A stretch of 43,918 nt of DNA. Source: an uncultured Lachnospiraceae bacterium. GTDB lineage: Bacteria > Bacillota > Clostridia > Lachnospirales > Lachnospiraceae. This document shows, piece after piece, positions 1 to 7,321 of the stretch (position 1 is its first letter; each line of letters starts with the position of its first letter). The translations under genes were made by a program, and so were the position numbers. Under the pieces are notes generated by a model that worked only from the letters and a program-made list of their open reading frames with translations, searched no databases and was not told where the DNA came from. Where the stretch lies: NCBI GenBank assembly GCA_902476645.1, contig CABSEG010000015.1, positions 1 through 43,918 of the forward strand, given 5' to 3'.

Positions 1-418
1 CGTCTGGCCTGTTGAGCATCCACCAAATCCATATCCAGCCCCCTGGCGTGTTTTAAGGATTCCTTAACCGCATTTTTGGTAATTTCGTTAAAAGTAATCC
101 GGTGGATCCGATCTGCATCCAACTTCAGTGCAATAGAAAGGTGCCAGGAAATGGCCTCTCCCTCCCGGTCCGGGTCTGTTGCCAGAAAGACTTTGTCCGC
201 CTTTTTAGCCGCCTTTCGCAGCGCAGCCAGGATCTCTCCCTTCCCTCGGATTGTGATATACTGGGTTCAAAATCATGTTCCACATCGATCCCCATCTGGC
301 TTTTGGGCAAATCTCGTACGTGGCCGTTAGAAGCCGCCACTTCATAATTTGAGCCAAGAAATTTTTTGATTGTCTTTACTTTTGTCGGTGATTCCACAAT
401 CACTAAATACTTTGCCAT
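1..418 (-). pseudogene. topA: DNA topoisomerase I, N-terminal part, frameshifted and cut by the window edge
   Basis: Type IA topoisomerase that relaxes negatively supercoiled DNA. The ATG at 416-418 opens with MAKYLVIVESPTK, the Toprim start typical of TopA, and is preceded by a GGGGG stretch. The frame holds through GIDVEHDFEP and then fails. One base is missing in the run at 262-265. Adding it back restores QYITIRGKGEIL and then the Toprim acidic motif ATDPDREGEAISWHL, which stays in frame to position 1. The gene is essential in most Firmicutes lacking a second type IA relaxase, so a sequencing or assembly error is likelier than true loss. The remaining ~80% of the protein lies off the left edge. 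The in-frame extension to 445 (MREHGGIYF) has no support. Confidence 0.9.
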
Positions 419-518
419 GAAATAAATACCCCCATGCTCTCGCATTAGTTCGTTCTTCCGCCGTTATTCGTAGGATAACAGCCCCTGCACGCCCCGGAAC
501 ACTGGAACATGACCGAAG

Positions 519-1586
519 CTAGCTTTTTGCATAGTAATTCTTCATCGGTTCCTGTATATAGCCTTTCAGTAACAGAGAAGTAAGAATGCTCATAACTTCC
601 GGTGCTAAAAGATGTGTTCTCAAAATAAGCTCCTCCAGGCTGACAGGTTGTAAATCCAGACAACTATACACCAATTTTTCTTTCGTTTCAAGTGGAATCT
701 GATTGTTTTTCGTATTTTTTATGCCGCCAACAGGGATTTCCAGCAGGCTTAAGAGATCTTCTACCGATAATATGATGCCTGCCCCCTGAGCAATGAGATG
801 GTTGCAGCCACCGCTCAGCGGATCTCCCATTCTCCCTGGTACGGCCATCACATCCCTTCCCTGTTCCAGAGCACAATCCGCCGTAATCAGGGAACCGCTT
901 TTCTCTCTGGCTTCAATTACCAGAACCACCTGGGAAAGTCCGCTGATCAACCGGTTTCGTACGGGAAAATGATGCGCAAGAGGTTCTGTACCGGGGGGAT
1001 ACTCAGACAGAATCCCTCCCTGTTCTTTAAGTCTTTGATAAAGCTCCCGGTTCCTTGCGGGATAACAGATGTCAACCCCGCATCCCAGAACGGCAAAACT
1101 GTCCCCGCCTGCCTCCAATGCCGCACTCTGGCTGTGACAATCGATTCCAAGAGCCATCCCACTGACCACCTGTATGCCGCAACCTGCCAAAGCATTTGCT
1201 ATTTCCGCAGCGATCTTCCTGCCATAATAGCTGCACGCTCTGGCTCCTACCATAGCAACGGTTTTTCGCGTTTCCTGTGGAAGCCTTCCTTTATAAAATA
1301 ATCCAAAGGGAGCGTCCGGGATATCCCGCAGACTTTTGGGAAATTCAGGATGCCTGGCGCTGATAAATTGTATTCCCTGAGTCTTCAGGCCATGCCAGAA
1401 ATCATCTTCTCTTTTGGCACGCTTTAATCTCTGTCTTTGTTTAGGGAAGAGGAAGCTGCACTTATCCAGTTCTTCATCGGATGCTTCGTAGACATTCTGC
1501 GGTGTTTTAAAATGCTGAAGCAGCGCCCGGATGTGTGGACGATAAATTCCCTTCTGGCCACAAAGCCAACACCAATATACTTCCAT
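519..1586 (-). CDS. dprA: DNA-processing protein DprA (Smf)
   Basis: Binds incoming single-stranded DNA and loads RecA during natural transformation. The protein has 355 residues. The Rossmann-like DprA core is clear: VGARACSYYGRKIA near residues 113-126, SGMALGIDCHSQSAAL near 142-157, and the VLGCGVDICYPARN loop near 166-179. A C-terminal winged-helix segment follows residue ~290. I place the start at ATG 1584-1586 because GGAGG lies five bases upstream. The in-frame GTG two codons earlier overlaps that ribosome site. The gene begins two bases after the yifB stop codon, so the two are translated from one message. topA follows 100 bases downstream, the usual clostridial order. Confidence 0.95.
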   Translation of the reverse strand: MEVYWCWLCGQKGIYRPHIRALLQHFKTPQNVYEASDEELDKCSFLFPKQRQRLKRAKREDDFWHGLKTQGIQFISARHPEFPKSLRDIPDAPFGLFYKGRLPQETRKTVAMVGARACSYYGRKIAAEIANALAGCGIQVVSGMALGIDCHSQSAALEAGGDSFAVLGCGVDICYPARNRELYQRLKEQGGILSEYPPGTEPLAHHFPVRNRLISGLSQVVLVIEAREKSGSLITADCALEQGRDVMAVPGRMGDPLSGGCNHLIAQGAGIILSVEDLLSLLEIPVGGIKNTKNNQIPLETKEKLVYSCLDLQPVSLEELILRTHLLAPEVMSILTSLLLKGYIQEPMKNYYAKS

Positions 1587-1588
1587 AT

Positions 1589-3121
1589 TCACCTCCAGAA
1601 CTTCTGGTCCATAGTACGGTAGCAGAGTGCCTCTGACAAATGCTTGAAAGAAATGGCATCTGCCCCTTCCAGGTCCGCAATAGTCCTGGCCACTTTGATA
1701 ACTCTGTGATAGGCTCTCACACTTAACTCCAGTTTTTGAAAGGATTCCTTCAAAAAGGCCTCCTCATGAATTCCCAGGGGGCAAAACCTGCGAAGCCCGG
1801 AAGCCGATAGCTGAGAGTTAAACGTAAATCCGGTTCCCTGATATCGCTTTGCCTGCTTCTTTTGGGCCCGTTTTACTCTTTCCCGAATATCCGAAGAGGT
1901 TTCCCCTTTTTCTTTCTGAGATAAATCTTCATACCGAACAGGCGATACCTCTACGCATATATCAATTCGGTCCAGAAGCGGACGACTGATTTTCCCAAGA
2001 TACCGATGAATTTCCCCCGGCGTGCAAGTGCAACGGTTTCGATCCGGATAATTCCCGCATTTGCACGGGTTCATAGCAGCCACCAGCATAAACTCTGCCG
2101 GAAAAAGATAGGTTCCATGAGTCCTGGATATCCGGATCTGATGTTCTTCCATGGGCTGGCGCAAAATCTCCAGAGCAGATCTGGAGAATTCCGGAAGTTC
2201 ATCCAAAAACAACACTCCTTTATGGGCAAGGCTAATCTCTCCGGGCTTCGGCATCCTTCCTCCCCCCGCCATGGCTTGAGGGGAGATCGTATGATGCGGC
2301 ATCCGAAAGGGTCTTTGGGACATCAAAAAATGGCGTTCTCCCAACATTCCTGCCACGCTGTAGATAGCGGAAATCTCCAGACTTTCTTCCTTCGACAGTC
2401 CAGGTAAAATTCCGCAGATGCGTCTGGCAATCATAGATTTTCCGGAACCGGGAGGCCCCATCATCAGAAAATTGTGCATTCCGGCCGCAGCCACTTCAGC
2501 GGCTCTCCTGGCCGCCATCTGACCATGGATGTCAGAAAAATCTTCATAAGGACTCTGAGCCTCTTGCCGGCAGGAAAGGGGAGCGTTTCCAATATGTACA
2601 GGAGCGGCTCTTTTTCCCATGGCGTACTCCACCAGCTCTTTCAGGCTGGAGACACCCAAAATTCGGATACCATCCACCAGTCCCCCTTCCCGCTCATTGG
2701 CTTTCGGTATAATAAAGGTCTTACATCCCTGATCTCTGGCGGCAAAGGCCATTGGGAGAATTCCTGAGATCCCCTTAATCTCCCCGTTCAGACTCAACTC
2801 TCCTGCGATCATCAGATTTTGAAATACGTCTTTTCCTATGTAACCATAGGCCATGAGGATTGCGCAGGCAATGGGCAGATCAAATCCTGTCCCTTCCTTT
2901 CTTAAATCTGCCGGTGATAAATTCACGGTGATTTTTTTCGGTTCCAGACGGATACCGCTGTTTCTTAAAGCGGTCCGTACCCGTTCCTGTGCCTCCCGTA
3001 CCTGAGAACTCACATAGCCAACCATATGAAATTCCGGCAGCCCGTTGCACACATCTGCTTCCACACAGATGATCCGGCCGCTGACCCCACAGATGGCCGC
3101 AGATAATACACTGCTAAACAA
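1589..3121 (-). CDS. yifB: YifB/ComM family Mg-chelatase-like AAA ATPase
   Basis: Homologue of ComM, a hexameric helicase that promotes branch migration during integration of transforming DNA. The frame encodes 510 residues: an N-terminal LonC-like/ChlI domain (residues 1-170), then an AAA+ domain with Walker A GPPGSGKS near 222-229 and Walker B GVLFLDELPEF, and the C-terminal Mg-chelatase domain. I prefer the TTG start at 3119-3121: GGAGG lies seven bases upstream and the product then begins MFSSVLSAA, as in relatives. The longer in-frame ATG at 3140-3142 would translate through this ribosome site. A good promoter lies upstream (3225-3253), and dprA is co-transcribed. Confidence 0.93.
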   Translation of the reverse strand: MFSSVLSAAICGVSGRIICVEADVCNGLPEFHMVGYVSSQVREAQERVRTALRNSGIRLEPKKITVNLSPADLRKEGTGFDLPIACAILMAYGYIGKDVFQNLMIAGELSLNGEIKGISGILPMAFAARDQGCKTFIIPKANEREGGLVDGIRILGVSSLKELVEYAMGKRAAPVHIGNAPLSCRQEAQSPYEDFSDIHGQMAARRAAEVAAAGMHNFLMMGPPGSGKSMIARRICGILPGLSKEESLEISAIYSVAGMLGERHFLMSQRPFRMPHHTISPQAMAGGGRMPKPGEISLAHKGVLFLDELPEFSRSALEILRQPMEEHQIRISRTHGTYLFPAEFMLVAAMNPCKCGNYPDRNRCTCTPGEIHRYLGKISRPLLDRIDICVEVSPVRYEDLSQKEKGETSSDIRERVKRAQKKQAKRYQGTGFTFNSQLSASGLRRFCPLGIHEEAFLKESFQKLELSVRAYHRVIKVARTIADLEGADAISFKHLSEALCYRTMDQKFWR

Positions 3122-3224
3122 TCGTTTCCCTCCTTTTCTCATAACAGTTTGTGAAGTTTGTGAAATTCCGGCAGAATTGCCGATCAGATATAAAATTACA
3201 GATCAGATAATAGAATCTATTGTT

Positions 3225-3253
3225 ATTATAAGCAGGTTGTCCTGAAATTTCAA
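3225..3253 (-). promoter_or_regulatory. Sigma-A-type promoter for yifB-dprA
   Basis: Read on the minus strand, TTGAAA (3248-3253) is separated by 17 bases from TATAAT (3225-3230). Spacing and hexamers are near consensus, and the site lies about 100 bases upstream of the TTG start. The leader between contains two abutting copies of GTTTGTGAA (plus-strand reading, 3147-3164) and two copies of GATCAGATA (3182-3190, 3201-3209). Confidence 0.75.
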
Positions 3254-3283
3254 GTAAAAAAGGAGGGTCATTTCAACTCCTCC
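3251..3283 (-). terminator. Intrinsic terminator after the phosphopantetheinyl transferase gene
   Basis: On the minus strand, GGAGG (plus 3279-3283) pairs with CCTCC (plus 3262-3266) around a 12-base loop and is followed by a run of six T. It overlaps the stop codon of the transferase gene and also the -35 box of the yifB promoter, separating the two transcription units. Confidence 0.65.
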
Positions 3284-3816
3284 CATTTCACCTCAAAAAG
3301 CTTCGGCAAACTGCCGATACAGCAAACTGCCCAGCCAAATTCTCTTTCCATAAAAGAATACACATCCGCATGTTCCACACACCCATGCCCCTGCAGGCAC
3401 TCAGAACAGTCAATTTGACGCAGGTCTCTGCGGATTCCCTCTCCTGTAAATTTCAGGTAACTCTCCTTTGCGGTCCAGAATCTGGTGATCATCTCGTCTG
3501 TCCCCTGCCCCCGTTTTAGGCATATCATCTCCTCAGGATGACAAATGCGCCTGGCCAGTCTTTCTTTATAGGAAATCCGCCCCTGGATATCCACCCCGAT
3601 CTCTCCGGTGTGCAGCCCCAGAAGAATTCCAAAGGGACTGTGGCTGTAATTAAAATAAATATTCGGATGCTCTGGAAAACAGGGCTTTCCCAGTTTCTGC
3701 GTTCCAATTGCTGGAAGTTTTTCCATTCCGTACTCGGTTCGCATCCCATAAGCCAGCAAGCTTAGCGCCATCTGATGCTCTCTGGACTTTTCACAGGTTC
3801 TCAGCAGATATAACAT
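3268..3816 (-). CDS. 4'-phosphopantetheinyl transferase superfamily protein (Sfp-like)
   Basis: Transfers the phosphopantetheine arm of CoA to a serine of carrier proteins. The 182-residue protein carries the diagnostic motifs: GKPCFP near 43-48, FNYSHS near 55-60, the Mg-binding GVDIQ at 74-78, and WTAKESYLK at 114-122. It is shorter than Sfp (about 224 residues), with a reduced N-terminal half. No polyketide or peptide synthetase is visible nearby, so either the fatty-acid acyl carrier protein or a distant megasynthase could be the substrate. It starts 11 bases after sigK and is probably co-transcribed with it. Confidence 0.88.
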   Translation of the reverse strand: MLYLLRTCEKSREHQMALSLLAYGMRTEYGMEKLPAIGTQKLGKPCFPEHPNIYFNYSHSPFGILLGLHTGEIGVDIQGRISYKERLARRICHPEEMICLKRGQGTDEMITRFWTAKESYLKFTGEGIRRDLRQIDCSECLQGHGCVEHADVYSFMEREFGWAVCCIGSLPKLFEVKWEELK

Positions 3817-3827
3817 TTTTCCCTCTT

Positions 3828-4481
3828 TTATCCCTCGCTTTTTTGCTCGCCTTCTTTGTTCCAGGCCAATGCTTCTCTTAACTTTTTCAACCCGTTTTTT
3901 TCAATTCTGGACACATACGACCTGGAAATACCAAGCCTCCTCGCAATTTCCCTCTGAGTGGTCTCTCCGGCGCCAAACAATCCGTATCGAAGCTTTAAGA
4001 CTTCTTGCTCCCTCTGTGTCAACACCTGCTCCCAGATCTGATACAGCCTCTTTGTATCTGCCCGGATATCCATAGCATCTGCAATATCCATCTGGTCACT
4101 CTCAATGATATCCAACAGGCTGATCTCATTGCCCTCCTTGTCGGTTCCAATAGGTTCATAGAGGGAAACCTCTCTGGAGGTCTTTTTTCTGGAACGCAGC
4201 ATCATCAACAGCTCATTGTCTATACACCTTGCCGCATAAGTAGCCAGTCTGTTATTTTTGGTGTGATCAAAGGTCATCACTGCCTTAATCAGCCCAATGG
4301 TTCCGATAGAGATCAAATCGTCGGAGTCCTCATCGGGTCCCTGGTATTTTTTCGCCACATGGGCCACCAGCCTTAAGTTATGTTCTATAAGGATTCTGCG
4401 GGCTTCCGGGTCTCCCTCCTTCATTTTAAGCAGGTAATACTTTTCTTCCACGGCAGTCAGCGGCTTGGGAAATGTCTTCAA
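3828..4481 (-). CDS. sigK: RNA polymerase sporulation sigma factor SigK, without a pro-sequence
   Basis: Late mother-cell sigma factor of endospore formers. Region 2 (IEHNLRLVAHVAKKY, DLISIGTIGLIKAV, ATYAARCIDNELLM) and region 4 (TQREIARRLGISRSYVSRIEK) match SigK closely. I choose TTG 4479-4481 as start: GGAGG stands seven bases upstream and the product begins MKTFPKPLTAVEEKYYL, aligning with the mature part of Bacillus SigK. On this start the protein has 217 residues and no membrane-targeting pro-sequence, as in Clostridioides difficile. The longer in-frame reading (to 4544) adds only a charged stretch that does not resemble a pro-peptide. No skin-element interruption is present. A hairpin (4495-4528) sits immediately upstream of the ribosome site. 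Confidence 0.9.
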   Translation of the reverse strand: MKTFPKPLTAVEEKYYLLKMKEGDPEARRILIEHNLRLVAHVAKKYQGPDEDSDDLISIGTIGLIKAVMTFDHTKNNRLATYAARCIDNELLMMLRSRKKTSREVSLYEPIGTDKEGNEISLLDIIESDQMDIADAMDIRADTKRLYQIWEQVLTQREQEVLKLRYGLFGAGETTQREIARRLGISRSYVSRIEKNGLKKLREALAWNKEGEQKSEG

Positions 4482-4565
4482 AAAAGCACCTCCAAGCGTC
4501 TTTCTACATATTATGTGACAGCGACGCTCTTCGTGCCTTTCCAACTTTGATTCCTTTTCTCCCTG

Positions 4566-5792
4566 CTACGATTCTTTTCTTCTTAACAGATCAAAAACTT
4601 TGGCAGGCTCATCCAGCTCCACAAACAAAACCTGCTTTGCATGTGGGGCGCTTTCCTGCGCTACCCCTTCTTCGTTTAAAATCCTTCTAACCATAGTTTT
4701 TCGGTTTTCTCCATTGGGCTTCATGATCTCAATGGTTTCCCCAACTGAAAACTTGTTGCGCTGTTCGATTCTGTACAATCCGTTTTCTTCAATACTTTCA
4801 ATGATCCCCAAATACGTAAACTCTTTCACATACGTACTGTTTCCATATATCTGGCTGGTTTCGTCTGGTCTTCCAAAGAAAAATCCGGTAGTAAATTCCC
4901 GATGGGTACAGCTAGCAATCTCTTCCCGATACCAGGGTAGATGTGCAGCGTATAATTCGGGATCCTTCCTGTAATCGTCGATGGCCTTTCGATAGGTTCT
5001 GGTCACAGCAGCCACATAGAGCGCCGTTTTCATGCGCCCTTCCACTTTCAGGCTGTCGATTCCGCTCTCCAAAAGCTCCGGAATATGTTCAATCATGCAC
5101 AGATCCTTTGAATTAAACAGATACGTACCCCTTTCATTTTCATAAACAGGCATATATTCTCCAGGTCTTGTCTCCTCCACCACCGCATACTTCCAGCGGC
5201 ATGGATGCGTACACGCACCCTGATTGGCATCCCTTCCGGTAAAATAGTTGCTAAGAAGACATCTCCCGGAATAAGAAATACACATAGCTCCATGAATAAA
5301 CGTTTCGATCTCCATCTCTTCCGGTATCTTTTTCCTTATCTCACGAAGTTCTTCTATCGTTAGCTCCCGCGCAGAAACTACCCGCTTAGCCCCCAGCTCA
5401 TGCCAGAACCGATAGGTCTCATAATTAGTATTATTGGCCTGGGTACTGATGTGAATCTCCAATTCCGGGCAGACACGCCGGGCGATGGAAAAAACACCTG
5501 GATCTGCGATAATCAGTGCATCTGGCTTTATAGCCTTTAATTCCTGAAAATAAGCCTCCACTCCTTCCAGATCCCGGTTATGGGCAAGGATATTGGCGGT
5601 TACGTATACCTTCACCCCCCGTTTGTGGGCAAAGACAATGCCATCCTTCATCTCTTCTATGGAAAAATTTTTCGCCTTGGCCCTCAGTCCAAAGGCCTCC
5701 CCTCCGATATAGACGGCATCAGCCCCGAAGATAACAGCTGTCTTTAGCACTTCAAGACTGCTGGCCGGTATCAATAGTTCTGGCACTCTCAT
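4566..5792 (-). CDS. trhP: U32 family peptidase-like tRNA hydroxylation protein (TrhP/YrrO type)
   Basis: U32 'peptidases' of this type are now known as prephenate-dependent enzymes that hydroxylate wobble uridine to 5-hydroxyuridine (TrhP in E. coli, YrrN/YrrO in B. subtilis). The 408-residue protein has the TIM-barrel start PELLIPASSLEVLKTAV, the GADAVYIGG turn, the U32 signature ETFIHGAMCISYSGRC, and four cysteines (171, 178, 194, 198) that match the family's iron-sulfur cluster ligands. A C-terminal beta domain follows residue ~320. It lies three bases downstream of trmR, reproducing the Bacillus yrrM-yrrO arrangement, which supports the tRNA role over proteolysis. A second U32 partner (YrrN) is not in the window. 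Confidence 0.88.
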   Translation of the reverse strand: MRVPELLIPASSLEVLKTAVIFGADAVYIGGEAFGLRAKAKNFSIEEMKDGIVFAHKRGVKVYVTANILAHNRDLEGVEAYFQELKAIKPDALIIADPGVFSIARRVCPELEIHISTQANNTNYETYRFWHELGAKRVVSARELTIEELREIRKKIPEEMEIETFIHGAMCISYSGRCLLSNYFTGRDANQGACTHPCRWKYAVVEETRPGEYMPVYENERGTYLFNSKDLCMIEHIPELLESGIDSLKVEGRMKTALYVAAVTRTYRKAIDDYRKDPELYAAHLPWYREEIASCTHREFTTGFFFGRPDETSQIYGNSTYVKEFTYLGIIESIEENGLYRIEQRNKFSVGETIEIMKPNGENRKTMVRRILNEEGVAQESAPHAKQVLFVELDEPAKVFDLLRRKES

Positions 5793-5795
5793 TTG

Positions 5796-6461
5796 TTATT
5801 CCTTTCCCTGCATATGCGCGCTCTGCTTGACACTGACCGTGACACCATCCCCAATCGTTAGAATCGTAGTAAGCAGACCATTTGTATGCTTCAACTGGTA
5901 TAGATATTCCCTCATGCGTTTATGAATTGTCCTGTTTCTGCGCTCCACTGCGTAGTGGGACTCGATCAGATCCCCTCCCTGCAGCACGTTGTCAGATACC
6001 AAAATTCCTCCCTCTTCCAAAAGCCTTAAAACGTCCGGCAGGAAATGAATGTATTGTCCCTTGGCTGCATCCATAAAAACAAAATCAAAGCTTCCGGTAA
6101 GTGTTGCCAGAAGCTCTGATGCATCTCCCTCCAACAAGGTAATCTGATGTTCCCTGCCGGCCAATCGAAAATGCTCTTTTGCAATGGGGATTCTCTTTTC
6201 ATATTTTTCGATGGTGGTGATATGAACATCTGCCGGAGCATATTCACATAACAGCAACGTGGAAAATCCCACTGCCGTTCCCACCTCTAAGATTCTCTTT
6301 GGTTGTTTTAAAGCCAGAAGAACCTTCAAAAAGCTCTGCATTTCCCTTCGTATCACCGGAACATAGTCTCTCCTGGCCTGGGTTTCTATGGTATCTAAAA
6401 GCTCTGTGTTTCCCATATCCAGAGAATTGATATAGGCCGTCATTCTTTCATCTACTATCAC
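5796..6461 (-). CDS. trmR: O-methyltransferase TrmR (tRNA 5-hydroxyuridine methyltransferase)
   Basis: Class I SAM-dependent methyltransferase of the COMT-like family. B. subtilis TrmR (YrrM) methylates 5-hydroxyuridine at tRNA position 34 to 5-methoxyuridine. The 221-residue protein shows the SAM-binding motif LEVGTAVGFST near residues 58-68, FVFMDAAKGQY (acidic metal/SAM loop) and ILVSDNVLQGG. The GTG start at 6459-6461 is preceded by AAAGG nine bases upstream. An ATG six codons later is possible but has a weaker site. The assignment to tRNA rests on linkage to the U32 gene just downstream. Confidence 0.87.
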   Translation of the reverse strand: MIVDERMTAYINSLDMGNTELLDTIETQARRDYVPVIRREMQSFLKVLLALKQPKRILEVGTAVGFSTLLLCEYAPADVHITTIEKYEKRIPIAKEHFRLAGREHQITLLEGDASELLATLTGSFDFVFMDAAKGQYIHFLPDVLRLLEEGGILVSDNVLQGGDLIESHYAVERRNRTIHKRMREYLYQLKHTNGLLTTILTIGDGVTVSVKQSAHMQGKE

Positions 6462-6481
6462 GTCTTGGAACCTTTCTAATC

Positions 6482-6871
6482 CTATTCTTCCGTTTCCGAC
6501 TCCGTCTCCTCTTCCCCGGCCAGTACAGACAGCATCTTCTCTGACTTCCAGGAAGTGTTTAAAATATAGTTTCCCGGCTGAATTTTATCTTTATATTTGG
6601 ACAGTTGGATCTGTACCCAAAATACCCTGGCATCTTTTACCAAGCCTTTATCCTCTAACAGGTTCGCCAGTTTAGAGGCACTGATATCCTCTTCCACTGT
6701 GACCGCTACTTTTTTCCCAGGAGGCTCCGATACGGTTTCTTCCGCAAATATCTGATACCCAAAAGAGTAGGCCTTCCTTCCCATCATAAACAGAACCAAG
6801 ACCACAACCAGAATGACCGCAAGTTTCAATATCAGAAAGCCAATGGTAACAGATCGTTTTCTTTTTTTCAT
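6482..6871 (-). CDS. Short MltG/YceG-like membrane protein lacking the transglycosylase domain
   Basis: 129 residues: a basic N-terminus, one membrane helix near residues 11-31, then a LysM-like segment (VAVTVEEDISASKLANLLEDKGLV, then YILNTSW) resembling the first extracytoplasmic part of endolytic transglycosylase MltG. The catalytic YceG domain with its glutamate is absent, and the frame ends in an acidic tail. MltG normally exceeds 330 residues. It ends 20 bases before trmR. The cleanly closed frame and good neighbours suggest a genuine small paralogue rather than a broken mltG. The function is unknown, possibly cell-wall binding or regulation of a full-length MltG. Confidence 0.75.
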   Translation of the reverse strand: MKKRKRSVTIGFLILKLAVILVVVLVLFMMGRKAYSFGYQIFAEETVSEPPGKKVAVTVEEDISASKLANLLEDKGLVKDARVFWVQIQLSKYKDKIQPGNYILNTSWKSEKMLSVLAGEEETESETEE

Positions 6872-6895
6872 CTACGCCCTCCATCCTTGATGAAG

Positions 6896-7249
6896 CTAAA
6901 AAATAAGATTTTCAAACGCTTCGATGTCCAGATCAATCATTCCCACAAGCTTTTCTTCCACTCTCTGCACCATACGGCAAAGCGTCAACTCCTTATCCAG
7001 ATAGGAACTGGCAAGGGGGTGCTTTCTGATCTCCCGGTATTCTCTCTCCAATTTTTCTATCTCCTCAAAATAATCCAAATCATCTGCGGAATTTTGAAGC
7101 TGATAATTTTTTCCCCGAAACTCATCTACTTTATGTTTCAGTTCCGGATTTTCTTTTAACAATTCCAAGGCTTTCCGATAATCTTCATAGGCACTGCTGT
7201 TTTGTATGGCTTTTTGAAGCTCTATCGTACATCTTGCCACTTCTTCCAT
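6896..7249 (-). CDS. YlbF family regulator
   Basis: 117-residue, almost wholly helical protein of the YlbF/YmcA (DUF964) family. In B. subtilis, YlbF, YmcA and YaaT form a complex that acts with RNase Y in RNA processing and affects competence, sporulation and biofilm formation. Recognisable features are the N-terminal ELQKAIQNSSAYEDYRKA helix and LKENPELKHKVDEFR. The C-terminal cysteine pattern of Bacillus YlbF is not complete here (only Cys near residue 96 in the C-terminal half), so cluster binding is doubtful. Its position immediately after RNase J in the same operon fits a role in RNA turnover. Confidence 0.82.
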   Translation of the reverse strand: MEEVARCTIELQKAIQNSSAYEDYRKALELLKENPELKHKVDEFRGKNYQLQNSADDLDYFEEIEKLEREYREIRKHPLASSYLDKELTLCRMVQRVEEKLVGMIDLDIEAFENLIF

Positions 7250-7321
7250 ACGCTCACAACCTTTCTCATTCCGTATCGCGCCTACAACGGCTACGATCAG
7301 GGAAGATCTCTTCCGTCTTCC

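Noticed and set aside
798..1301. Plus-strand open frame of 167 codons opposite dprA
   Set aside because: Antisense shadow of a clear dprA gene, with no ribosome site or promoter.
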